DNA from: Euryodendron excelsum
Taxonomy: Eukaryota > Streptophyta > Magnoliopsida > Ericales > Pentaphylacaceae
Reading direction: 5' to 3'
NCBI GenBank assembly: GCA_033060915.1
Contig: CM065394.1
Coordinates: 17,332,501 to 17,396,500 of the forward strand
Length of the DNA stretch: 64,000 nucleotides
In this document: piece after piece, positions 22,272 through 31,429 of the stretch
How the letters are laid out: each line of letters begins with the position of its first letter
How positions within the stretch are numbered: position 1 is the first letter of the stretch
Translations under genes and position numbers: made by a program
Notes under the pieces: model-generated
Databases searched by the model: none
Seen by the model: only the letters and a program-made list of their open reading frames with translations
Told to the model about the DNA's origin: nothing

Positions 22272-22330
22272 TGCGCATGTGCTACATGCGCACGGCCAAA
22301 CTTTGGCCGTGCGCATGTAGGACATGCGCA
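22272..22330. promoter_or_regulatory. Four TGCGCA sites forming two perfect 21-bp dyads, LTR C
   Basis: TGCGCA starts at 22272, 22287, 22310 and 22325, spacing 15, 23 and 15 bp. Both pairs are perfect (TGCGCATGT, 3 bp, ACATGCGCA). The centre is also a 39-nt perfect palindrome at 22282-22320, around GGCCAAA-C-TTTGGCC. The array is 20-78 bp upstream of the TATA box. Confidence 0.9.
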
Positions 22331-22424
22331 GGTACTGTTCCATTGCCAAAATAACACGTGGCACCCTATGTAATTGGTTAAATCTCGACCGTTGATCGAA
22401 AGTTGGTCGATCTGAACAAAATTT

Positions 22425-22445
22425 GAGCGCATGTAGCATACGCTC
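22425..22445. promoter_or_regulatory. Single 21-bp dyad in U3 of LTR C
   Basis: GAGCGCATG, TAG, CATACGCTC: 8 of 9 arm positions pair. The equivalent sites are 15846-15866 in A and 26627-26647 in D, both more decayed. Confidence 0.75.
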
Positions 22446-22634
22446 CATCACCGGGAAGATTTGCCCAAACTTTACCTCAATAATTAGGTCAATCGGGAAG
22501 GTTCCGGGAAAATCGGTTGCACTGGAGATGTTTTTCTAGCGCTTCCAATGAACTTTCATGTTTTTGAAAAGTTTGAATTATGTTTGGAGGTGAGTGATAT
22601 CGCCTTGGGAAGTGTGCCAAAAGGACACTTTTGT

Positions 22635-23071
22635 GGAGCATCTGTGATACGCTCCGTATGTGTTCGAAAGTAGCTATTTTCATTTGATGTGATCGAGGCC
22701 TTCGAGAAGCGATCTATTCGATTGGACCGTTCTGATGGAAAGTACTTTGGAAATACTTTCTAGAATTCCCAAATTTACGCATTTCTCAAGTCGTTTGACG
22801 GTGCATTTTGATTAGGGAATCGAAGAGAAAGTCAACCTTGGAGGAGCATCTGCGAGACGCTCCAAGGGTTGCTGAAAGTCATGGCTTGCACACCGTACAA
22901 TGGAGGGCTTCGGGAGGTGATCTACTTGATCGAGCTGTATTGATGGAAGGATCTATGGACGAGCTTTTGAGAATTCCCTGATTTACGCATTTCTCAAGTC
23001 GGTTGACGGTGCGATATAATCAGGGAATCGGGAGAAAAAATAATTTGAGCGGAGCATCTGTGAGACGCTCC
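22635..23071. repeat. 208-bp tandem units with 21-bp dyads, LTR C
   Basis: Dyads at 22635-22655, 22843-22863 and 23051-23071, exactly 208 bp apart. Arms are GGAGCATCT with ATACGCTCC or AGACGCTCC, pairing in 7, 8 and 8 of 9 positions. The mismatches fit C-to-T or G-to-A decay of one perfect ancestor. Confidence 0.88.
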
Positions 23072-23574
23072 AGGAAACTTTATCGAGTCATGTGAGCTTA
23101 GTGTCGTAAGGTGTTCCTTGGGTTAAACAAAGGCGTGCGGTGAAATCCTTTGCTCAAAACCCCAAGGCCGGTGCTGTTTCGGGGCGTATTTGGGCTTCTA
23201 GGGGCAAAATGGTCATTTTGACCGGAGTTGGCTGGAAATGGTCAGGAATGGACTGATATATTGTGTTAGGCGTGTAGGGCTATTCAGGGATGGTTTTGAG
23301 AGAGTCCATTGCCATTCAGCGGGGTTTGTGCCATGCTGAGCCGCTCAGGGGCAAAACGGTCATTTTGACCGGAGTGGGCCAGAATAGGACCGGATTTGGA
23401 CCGAATGGCGTGCGGGGGACGCCTGATGGTTTAACAACATTTGGGAGGATGGACTTATCATTTTGAGGGATTTTGAACTTTTCCAAAACGTGCCTAGAGG
23501 CCCAAAAGGGCAGGTTTGGTCATTTTTCACCTAGTCGGGCTAGCAGGCGCCGGTGTTGACCTAGGTGTTGGTTC

Positions 23575-23900
23575 CCGAGACCGCCCGGTCTCGGAAAACT
23601 ACCTGTGCGGTGTTGGTCTCTAAGAACGCCTGGTCTTAGAGAGCTACCTGTAGGGTGGTGTTGGTTCCTGAGAACGCCTGGTCCTAGAAAGCTACCTGGA
23701 AGGGTGGTGTTGGTCTTCGAGAACGCCTGGTCCCGGAGAACTACCGAATGATGGACATTTTACATTGGAGGGCTAGCAGGCGCTAGAAGTGAACCGTCTG
23801 GAATCTTTGATGAGGTGTCGGTCCCCGAGATCGCCCGATCCCGGGAAGCTACCTGGATGGCGTTGGTTTCCGGGACCGCCTAGTCCAGAAAACTGCCTGG
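23575..23900. repeat. Distal U3 dyad repeats, LTR C
   Basis: Units of about 57 bp built on GTTGGT, an arm, RCCGCCYGG or ACGCCTGG, a matching arm, then CTACCTG. The first is a perfect dyad (CCGAGACC, GCCC, GGTCTCGG at 23575-23594). The second is also perfect with different arms (CTCTAAGA and TCTTAGAG, 23618-23641). Later ones carry one or two mismatches. Confidence 0.75.
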
Positions 23901-24072
23901 AACAATGGTGCTTAAGGCTTCAGCGGATCCTTGTGGGCTCGAGAAGCGACCAGCTGGTTGGATTGGAGATTGAATGGCTCATCTTGAGCCTGCATGTGTT
24001 GTGATGTTGGAAACCGAATCCGATCAAGCCGGGAGATTGCCGAGCGGGCAAAAATGGGGTACTTACATTATA

Positions 24073-24450
24073 CCTATGGATAGATGCACAGATTATACAA
24101 GAATATGAATGTACATGTTTACACAGGGATTGAAATGAACACATATCATACTTTTTGATGAATACACAAGCTCATGCATAAATGGAATTGAATGCATGTC
24201 ATACTTTTTGATGAATGCGTAGAAATGAACTTTTGGATGCATGTCATACTTTTTTATGAACGCATGAACATATATAGTTTGTACAATAATTGAAATGAAT
24301 GCATGTCATACTTGTTGATGAATGCACAGTGATGGAATTGAATGCATGTCATATTTTTTGATAAATACATGAATAGAATTGAACTACACAAGAATTGAAT
24401 GAATGTACAGGTTATACATGTTATGAATGCATGAATACAGGTTATTTATG
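24073..24450. repeat. Degenerate GAATGCATGTCATACTT repeats
   Basis: The motif TGAATGCATGTCATACTT followed by TTTGATGAATGC recurs several times at irregular spacing. It is the continuation of the element interior after solo LTR C and belongs with the repeat-rich 3' region. Confidence 0.75.
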
Positions 24451-26358
24451 AAGAATTCTCTCGGGATTCTGCTTCCTTTCTAGGATCCTGTCCCTTTGGT
24501 TTTGTCTCATTCTTATTGGGGTGTGATAGCATGTGTATCATTCTTAGGGGATCTTAACCTTTGAGGTTGCCAGTTGCTATCTTATCCCTACTTTCTATGG
24601 GGTTGTTGTTTGGGGATTTTCTGTCCTCACTTAGTTTTCTCTTTCAGATCTTCATATTCCATTATGGCTTGAGCAACAACTTGTCTGCCCTCTGTAGAGC
24701 AATAAATAGCTTGGCTCTCAATTCAAGAAGACTTCTTTTAGGACTATAATATAGGCCGGGTTTAGGGGTTGTAAGAAATGAAGGGATATTTAGCCTCAAA
24801 GATTTTCTTTTTGTGGGTTGTTTAAACCAAAACCATCTGACCACACCTTGGAGCATGAGGCTGCCCCTGCCTTCCTTCTCGTAATTTTTTTTTATGTTTT
24901 TATTTTTAAAATACTGGTCTTGGTATTGTTCAGACTTATTTGGACTAAGCAATTTTCTTTTATCAGAAAAGACTTTCATTTGGACCGTAGCATAGGTTAG
25001 GTTAAGGGGTTTATGAATAAAGGGATATAAAGGCTCAAATATTATCACTTGTGGGATTCCGAAAGACCCATGATCACCTTTGGCAATTTTAACTTCCATT
25101 TCCTTCTCCCTTCTTTCCTTCTTACCTTTTTTGTTTTTTTGGATTTTTTTCTCTCTTCTGATTATAACTTTTTCATAGAAACTTATTCCTATGTCGACTT
25201 TTAGAGGTGCCGATGTTTTCATTCCTATTTTGGGATGACATTATCTTTTCTCTCTTTTTTTGTTTGTTGGTTTTTTTTTTTTTTTTTTTTTTTGTGTGTC
25301 ATCCGAGACTATTCTTTACACCAAAAACTTGTTGTTATGCTTGTTCTTAGAGATGCTGCCTATGTCATATCCTCTTGAGAATCACCATCTTCATTGCTCA
25401 GTAGTTCTCGTTTATGATTTTTACCTTAACCTAGTGTGGGCGGTGATCATCGGATCAATATATTTTTTTTTAAAGGATGTGACCAACTCAAGTGAGCTTT
25501 GCGAGGAGTTGCCTCCAACTGTATGGTAGTAGAACCGAGGGCCTCTTTTCATTTCAAATTAAACTGTTTAGTCCATAAAGCCTTTTTACAAAATTTAGAC
25601 AATATTTCTAAATAAATCCTTGTACTTTCTATTGAATCAACCATTATGTGCTTACCTCAATATAGGAGATGGTTCTTGGTTTGGGGATATCTGAATGGAA
25701 ATCACTTACAGCTCTAGTGGGCTGAGCAAAGAGAAGTGTTTATTTTTTTTTGGAAGGATTGAACAATGATTTCTCTTCATTTTGAGAGCTCAGCTATCCA
25801 TCGCTTAGCTAGGATATCATTTAAGTGTCGCCTCTTCAATAAGGTCTGCATTTCTTCAACGAGTCTACCTTCTTCCTCTCTTTCACTCTCTGTCTTTCTC
25901 TCAAAAGTTTTAATCTCCATTGAATAGGTTGTTCACGCTATCCCATCTTTCAAGCCGAGTCATTACAGATTGGGGAAGAATCCCTAAAAGCAATCATTAT
26001 CTACAAGAGTATGAGTCAAAGGGAATGAACTAGAGCCCTTCACTTTCATTTCATTTTTTTTTTTACATGGCATGGCCTTAATTGAAAGCATAAGCATAAG
26101 ACAATAATAAGGACAGGAAAAGTAGAAGATAGTAAGGAAAGTGGATGAATACAGAAAACGTCCCTTTTTCTTTTTGAATTAATAAGCCCCTCAACAGGCT
26201 TCGGGATTATACACTCCACTTGTCAAGTGCCTCATTGGGTTGCACGAAGCTAATCAAGTTGCTGTCTCTGGCATTCAGGGCGCCAGTGGTGATGGTGTAG
26301 TGATGGACCACCTTTTTTCTTTCCCTTTTTGCTTCAAATGCGGTGCCTTGGCTACCCC
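24451..26358 (-). mobile_element. Non-coding interior of the Ogre/Tat-like element, middle part
   Basis: No pol domain is found on either strand. The minus strand has a 186-codon open stretch (25222-24662) of lysine-rich, low-similarity text and a 73-codon one (26428-26207) overlapping the gag end. I recognise neither and consider them chance or decayed frames. Poly-T tracts lie at 25269-25291 and near 26048. This is where protease, RT, RNase H and integrase would be in a complete element. Confidence 0.5.
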
Positions 26359-26622
26359 TCAGGACTTGCAGCTTCTCAATGTTATCCTTTCCTTTGTCGA
26401 GACTGTCTCGATCAGTCTCATCTCCCATGATAAATTGATGGTGTGGTCCGGTAATGGGCAGGGAGCGACAGGAGTTGGGTTGACTTCTTGTATGCCAATA
26501 ACTTTTGAGTCAATTAAGTCCTGAATTTTATACTTTAGAGAGAAGCACTCCTCATTCTCATAACCTTGGCCACCCGAATGATATTCGCAGGTTACTGCTG
26601 AGTTGAAGTTGGGTGGTAAGGG
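26359..26622 (-). pseudogene. Ogre/Tat-like gag, zinc-knuckle remnant
   Basis: On the minus strand the frame contains CEYHSGGQGYENEECFSL followed by KYKIQDLIDS. This is the variant knuckle and helix (C..H.G..GH..E.C..LK..IQDLID) seen near the end of gag in plant Tat/Ogre elements; here the glycine-histidine pair is GY, so one metal ligand is lost. A proline-rich stretch follows, then a stop. The N-terminal capsid part is missing. The coding text begins right at the break of LTR D, so the apparent methionine at 26634 lies in LTR or junction sequence. Confidence 0.65.
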
Positions 26623-27809
26623 ATCTAGGCGCATGTAGTATACGCTTCACCGCCGAAAATGTTCGTTTAAACTTTACCTCGATAATTGTGCCAACCGAAA
26701 AGGATTTGGGAAAATCAATTGCGTTCATGGTGTTCTTCTAGTGTTTCTTATGAACTTTTGAATTTTTAGAAAGCTTGAAAGGTGTTTGGAAGAGTGAGAT
26801 ATCATCTTGGAAAATGTGCACGAAAATACATTTTTGCGGAGCGCTTGTGATACGCTTCGTGGGTGTTCAAAAGTAGCCGTTGTGGGCCATATGATCAGGG
26901 CTTTCAGGAAGCAATCTTTCCGATCGAACCATATCGATGGAAAGTGCTCTGAAAATACTTTCGGGAATACTCTAATTTACACATTTCTCAAGTCATTTGA
27001 CAATGTGTTATAATTAGAGAATTAGAGAAAAAGTCAACTCTAGCGGAGCATTTGTGAGACGCTCCTGGGGTTACTAAAAGTGACAATTTTCAAGCCATGC
27101 GATGAAAGGCTTCTGGAAGCGATCCATCCAATCGAGCCGTATTGATGGAAAGAACTATGGACGAGCTTTCGGGAATTTTCTAATTTACACATTTCTCAAG
27201 TCGTTTGACTGTGCATTATAACCAAGGAATCGGGGGAAAAGACAACCCTTAGGGAGCGTCTGTGAGACGCTCCAGGGAAATTTTCGTTGAGTCGGGGGTG
27301 TTTAGAGTCGTGAGGTTCACCTTAGATTAAACAGGTGTGTATGATGAGACCCGCCGTTCAATACCCAGGACCGGTGTAGTTTCGGAGCGCGTTTGGGTTG
27401 CCAGAGGAAAAATGATCATTTTGACTAGAATTGGTTGAAAAATGTCAGAATGGGTTGGAGTGGCATGTTAAGTGTGCTGGATTCTTCGAAGATGGTCCTA
27501 GAAGAGTTCTTTTGTTATCTGCTGGGATTTGTACTGTGCTTGAATGCCTAGAGGCAAAACGGTTATTTTGACCGGAATTGACTGGAATGGGACTAAATTG
27601 GACAGGATGGCATGTTGAGTACGCCCAACTGTTTATGATCACTTTGAAAAGGTGGACTTACCGTCTTGAGGGATTTTAAACTTTCTTAAGACATGCCTAA
27701 TTGGATAAGGGTCTGAAAGTTGATTTGGGTTTGAATGTGCCTACGGAGTTTTGAAAGGGAGTTTGGTCAGGTCAGAGATTGCCGAGCGGACAAAAATGGG
27801 GTACTTAAA
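26622..27809 (-). mobile_element. LTR D (5' LTR), only the U3 part left
   Basis: On the minus strand D starts at 27809 and matches A and C through distal U3 and the three 208-bp units. It stops at 26622 just after the single dyad (26627-26647). The promoter, the rest of the LTR, the primer-binding site and most of gag are gone. Its first bases read TTTAAGTACCCC, so the terminal TGT has mutated. The CTTAC duplication lies directly outside. Confidence 0.85.
26838..27273. repeat. 208-bp tandem units with 21-bp dyads, LTR D
   Basis: Dyads at 26838-26858, 27045-27065 and 27253-27273. The last is perfect (GGAGCGTCT, GTG, AGACGCTCC); the others pair in 6 and 7 of 9 positions. Spacing is 207 and 208 bp, as in A and C. 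Confidence 0.88.
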
Positions 27810-27814
27810 CTTAC
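27810..27814. repeat. Target-site duplication CTTAC, right copy
   Basis: Partner of 7403-7407. The sequence from 27815 should continue the interrupted Transposase_28-type element. Confidence 0.85.
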
Positions 27815-27971
27815 CGATGCCCAATTCTATCGGATTATCCCTTGTTCCTTGCAAGTTCTGAGCATTAATCGAAGGAAGACTACCAAATTTGCTGCATCAT
27901 CAAATACTAAGCAATTGGTACTACTTGATTACTATATTTTTTTCCCATACAATGCGTCTTCCAAATTATAG
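27815..27971. other. Right flank of the nested element
   Basis: Unique AT-rich sequence, presumably the far side of the older minus-strand element. No domain is recognised. Confidence 0.4.
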
Positions 27972-28110
27972 TCCTATAATATTAAGATTATTGCCACGTG
28001 GACAATATATTTTAGAATGTTGGTATGAAAACAAATATCTATCCTATAATATTAGGAAAATTGCCACGTGGACAATATACTTCATAACGTTGGTATGAAA
28101 ACAAATATTT
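27972..28110. repeat. Two 70-bp direct repeats with a G-box
   Basis: Copies start at 27972 and 28042 (TCCTATAATATTA), each containing TTGCCACGTGGACAATATA and ending TGAAAACAAATAT. CACGTG is a plant G-box core, but no gene start is nearby. Confidence 0.85.
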
Positions 28111-28404
28111 AATCTAACGAAAAAATAGATAAATTTTATCTAGACCCGTGAGTTTTGGCCTTTGGCACTTGAAATCCACCCCTTTTTTAAATAGGCACCT
28201 AGACAGACATTTGGACCCTCTGCTGTCTCCCAGATGAATGGAATCTTGACGCTTTTGGCTGCATGAAATGTGTATTACGCTCTCCAAATAGTTAGCAAAT
28301 CTAAAAACTCTTGTACAAAAATAAATTTTATGCTCCAATAAGTTATACACAAAACTGGATTAAAATTTTTCAGGGAGGAGCAATTTGATGCACACAAATC
28401 TTAC

Positions 28405-28660
28405 ACAATACTTGATCATTTTACACAAATTAATCAACTAAATTTTACTCGAATTACTCAATAGGTAGAAAACAACACATATTACACAAATTATTCAACC
28501 AAAATTTACTCAAATTACTCAACATATCAAAATCAACATATATTACATAAATTAATCAACAAAAGGAATTACACAACATATCAAAATAGCACAGAATACA
28601 GATCACTCAACAAAGTTTACTCAAATTAGACCACATAGTACACAAAAATTTACATATATT
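28405..28660. repeat. Degenerate 64-bp tandem repeats
   Basis: About four units of ATTACACAAATTAATCAAC, AAATTTACTCAAATTAC and CAACATATCAAAA. The region 28111-28404 before it is AT-rich and holds nothing I recognise. Confidence 0.65.
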
Positions 28661-28713
28661 CACGGACTCTTTGTCTGCTCTAGTTTGAACCAAAAACATC
28701 AAAAGAAAGCTTA

Positions 28714-28978
28714 GGCCCTGTATGGTAACACTTTTTTTTAAAAAAAAAAAAAAAATAGTAGTGTTTGTTTAATATTTTTTAAATTTTAGTTGTTTAAAAA
28801 ATTCAAAAAAACAAAACGAAAAATTCTAAAATTGGTGTATTCTTTGTTCCAAAACATTGATTCGATACTGTTGGTACAACGGTAACTTATAAATGTTCAT
28901 TACCAGATCACAAAAAATGTATAATAAAAATACACAATAAAAAATAAAAACTGACAGCGTTACTATATCAGTGTCCAC
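28714..28978. mobile_element. MITE-like element, GGCCCTGTATGGTAACACT end
   Basis: The left end GTATGGTAACACT is matched by the reverse complement of the right end (ATATAGTAACGCTG), about 260 bp apart, with a poly-A/T interior. The form fits Mutator-type MITEs of plants. No clear target duplication was found. Confidence 0.45.
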
Positions 28979-29020
28979 ACTGATATGGACCAAGAAAAAA
29001 CCCATCAGCTGCTGGACTTA

Positions 29021-29195
29021 GGGGCTGAATTCGCAATATTGATGGTATGTGGCTAATTGGCAAAAATTCAAAATGATAGGAATAGCATTTGGAAAGGGAC
29101 GGAGGGTGTTTGGAACGAGGGACTTGAGGAGATAATAGTTGAATCCGATTGTGTGGAAGCTCTTGATGCTATGTTTGGATCTGGACTTATCAAGC
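29021..29195 (+). pseudogene. LINE-type RNase H domain remnant
   Basis: Two frames together give the pattern of the RVT_3/RNase H domain found at the end of plant LINE ORF2: IRNIDGMWLIGKNSK in one frame, then GVWNEGLEEIIVESDCVEAL in another. The second block matches the 'A...G...+VIVESD...A+' helix and strand, and its aspartate is kept. A frameshift near 29070 and the lack of any RT or endonuclease text make this a short dead fragment. Confidence 0.55.
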
Positions 29196-29199
29196 AAAA

Positions 29200-30155
29200 A
29201 GAAAAACGAGAGGAAAAAGAGAAGAAAATGAGATATTTTTTTTTAATTCTTATTTATTTATTTTTCATGGTATTTTATTTTTTACTTTCTCACACAAGCA
29301 AACATAAAATATAATTTCATTTTTTTTTTTCGTTTCGTTTCGTTTCGTTTCTTTTCTTTTTTAGTCAACAAATTTGATATCCAAAAACAGCCTCGAGTGA
29401 TATTCTAATCCAAGGCAAACCAGCCTCACTACAGGCCGGTGGTCCAGATTAATGGTATGATGGCTCGAAATTGGTAATGCTATTGAAGTAAAAAAGGAAT
29501 CACTTTGCTCCAGCAACCTCCTCGCTCAATTCAACCCCTGTTTTGGGAAAGAATAAAAGATCTCAAAATAAATTTTCACCTTGGTCTGAACCACAAAAAA
29601 ATTTAAAAAGTAAAATCAGCGTTTGCACTAATTTAGACAAAAAAAAATATTAAATAAAAAGACCGAACAAAAAAGATAATAACATTTTCACAATGATTCA
29701 GACCAAAGAAAAAAAGTTAAAAAGGACATCATAATGCACGAAGATGAGGCTCCAGTTACTGTTGCAGGTTTTAGGGAAGATAAGATGTATGTAACTATAC
29801 CCTCCCAAGTGAAGAGATTATGTTTATATTTTTAATCTGTGATGTTTAAGTTACAAAAGAGGAACCTTTGCTAGTGCACCAAAACCTCTTCAATAAAAAA
29901 TGATAATACGAAATACATTTTTTTTAAAGTGATTTGAACCGATATATATTTATATATATTTATGATTTCATTGTGGTTTGGACCAAAGCATTTATATGAA
30001 AAAAAAAATTAAGGTTTCACATTAATTTGGACAAAAGATATAAAGAGAGAAGAGATAGAGAGAGCTTATGTCCGATCAAGAAAGACACGAGACCAATCAC
30101 GAAAAAGAGAATGAAGGCCCAATAGAGAAGGAAGGCCCGAAAGGTAAGGGTCCTA
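29200..30155. other. Gene-free AT-rich stretch
   Basis: Contains a (TTTCG)n microsatellite at 29330-29353 and A/T tracts. No coding text or structured repeat was recognised. Confidence 0.5.
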
Positions 30156-30159
30156 ACAA

Positions 30160-30422
30160 CCTGTTTGGAAATTTTGTGAGGGGGGAGGGGGGGGGGGGGG
30201 GGAGAGAAAAGAAAGAAAAGAGAAAATAAAAGAAAAATATTTTTTCTTTTTTGATTGATTTTGTAAAGAAAATAAAAGCAAAATGAAAGAAAAGAAGGAA
30301 GAGAAAAAGAGAGAGACAGTAATTTAAAATTTTTCTTTTATTTTTCCTCTCATTTTCCTTTCCTTTCTCTCTTTAAATATAAACAAACAGGAGAATGAAA
30401 AAGGAAAGAAGCGCCCCTGACC

Positions 30423-30456
<34 letters not shown>

Positions 30457-30482
30457 CGGGCCACGGGCACATTCCAAACAGG
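30160..30482. mobile_element. Purine-rich fold-back MITE with G and C homopolymers
   Basis: Ends CCTGTTTGGAA (30161) and TTCCAAACAGG (30472-30482) are inverted. Inside the left end is a 16-G run (30187-30202) and inside the right end a 32-C run (30424-30455), so the arms are complementary. The middle is GA-rich then TC-rich. Similar elements are at 33357-33600 and 53783-54127. Confidence 0.65.
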
Positions 30483-30613
30483 CTCTAAGATCAAAAAGGT
30501 CAAAAACACCCCCTTATGGTAATGCAAGCAAACGGTAGGATGTTCCAAACAGGCTCTAAGATCAAAAAGGTCAAAAGCACCCTCTTATCGTAATGCACAC
30601 AAACGGTAGGATG
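30472..30613. repeat. Two 71-bp tandem repeats
   Basis: TTCCAAACAGGCTCTAAGA starts both copies (30472 and 30543), and each ends CAAACGGTAGGATG. The first overlaps the right end of the fold-back MITE, so the MITE end was duplicated with its flank. Confidence 0.9.
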
Positions 30614-30637
30614 ACATGAGTCTAGGTATCAGTCCAG

Positions 30638-30930
30638 TTGCGCCAATCTTGGGAAGAATCAAATCAATCGTAGTTCGAATAAGAGTCCGATAGAAAATAA
30701 AAAATTTTAATTAGAAAAAAAAATTAAGTTAGAATTCGAATTGAAAGATTAAAAAATCAGGATTGAATTTAGACTTAAAATTGAACTTGAAAGAAGATTT
30801 GACCCTTAAAAGAAAACTAAAAACTAAATTTGAAAAGATAAAATTTTGAGAAACTTAAACTTAAGAAAAAAAGAATTTAAAAAAGGCTTAAAATTTAAGA
30901 AAGATTTGACTTGAAGCCTTTCTTCAACAA
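30638..30930 (-). mobile_element. Ogre/Tat-like LTR fragment
   Basis: GAATCAAATCAATCGTAGTTCG and the following AAGAGTCCGAT match the GAATCAGGTCATTCGTAGTTC block found in LTRs A, B, C and E, followed by similar GAAAATTG-rich text. Both ends are lost. Confidence 0.6.
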
Positions 30931-30939
30931 CCTCAAAAT

Positions 30940-31090
30940 TTCCTCACATTTTGTTTCTATTTTTTTTTTTTTTTTTTGTGTACTAAGAAAATTTACAACT
31001 TAGGTAAAGACATCACTTAACACAAATTTCCTCACATTTTGTTTCCATTCCTTTTTTGTGTACTGAGAAAATTTACAACTTAGGTATAAA
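30940..31090. repeat. Direct repeat of about 65 bp
   Basis: TTTCCTCACATTTTGTTTC, a T-rich run, then TGTGTACT.AGAAAATTTAC and AACTTAGGTA occur twice, at about 30950 and 31027. The AT-rich sequence from 31091 to 31423 shows nothing else. Confidence 0.8.
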
Positions 31091-31423
31091 CGTCCCAGAA
31101 TCCTACACTTTCAACGTTGTCAAAAATGTTTCGACTCTTCTTCGGACTTTAATATTTAAAATTTTATAAATTTTTTATTTTATTGTGCAACGTGTTATTT
31201 ATTCAATTTCACAAACTCTTTATCTTATTATGTTACATGTTAATTATTCGCCACATGTTAATTACTCAATTCTATAAACTCCTTATCTAATTGTGTCACT
31301 TGTTAATTACTCAAAATTAACCGATGATATAATTTTATTTAAACCATAATTTTACTTCACATTAAAAAACTTAACAAAATAAGAACAAAAATTTAAATCA
31401 AATAAGAATATTATCTATTAAAT

Positions 31424-31429
31424 TTTATT
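31424..31429 (-). terminator. Candidate polyadenylation signal
   Basis: AATAAA on the minus strand, about 180 bp after the stop codon of the gene at 31606-32265. Plant signals are loose, so this is only a likely site. Confidence 0.4.

Larger units (their letters stand above)
19186..24067 (-). mobile_element. Solo LTR C, inserted in the interior of the A-D element
   Basis: On the minus strand C starts TGTAAGTACCCC at 24067 and ends CGGCGCAACA at 19186. It is flanked by TTATA at 19181-19185 and 24068-24072, a perfect 5-bp target duplication. At 4.88 kb it is the best complete copy of this LTR in the window and is collinear with A throughout. By position of the TATA box it divides into about 1.8 kb of U3 and about 3.0 kb of R-U5. 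Confidence 0.92.
7408..27809 (-). mobile_element. Nested non-autonomous Ogre/Tat-like LTR retrotransposon
   Basis: The element is bounded by CTTAC duplications and read on the minus strand. Its 5' LTR (D) is truncated, a gag remnant follows, then a non-coding interior with tandem repeats, a polypurine tract (AAAAAAAAGGGCAGT at 17038-17024) and the 3' LTR (A). Two solo LTRs of the same superfamily, B and C, lie inside with their own 5-bp duplications. Taking them out leaves roughly 10.6 kb, of which about 4.75 kb is one LTR. No protease, RT or integrase can be read, so it must have moved with proteins supplied in trans. Assignment to Ogre/Tat rests on the TGTAAG LTR start, the very long LTR, tandem repeats before the 3' LTR, and the gag knuckle style. 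Confidence 0.8.

Noticed and set aside
10134..24067. Regularly spaced repeats resembling a CRISPR array
   Set aside because: The dyads and hairpins lie inside LTRs of a plant genome, spacers are themselves repeated, and no cas-like gene exists.
24662..25222. 186-codon minus-strand open frame
   Set aside because: It is the longest frame in the element interior, but it is lysine-rich, has no recognisable domain, and lies in a non-coding part of an Ogre/Tat-like element. Probably chance or a decayed repeat.
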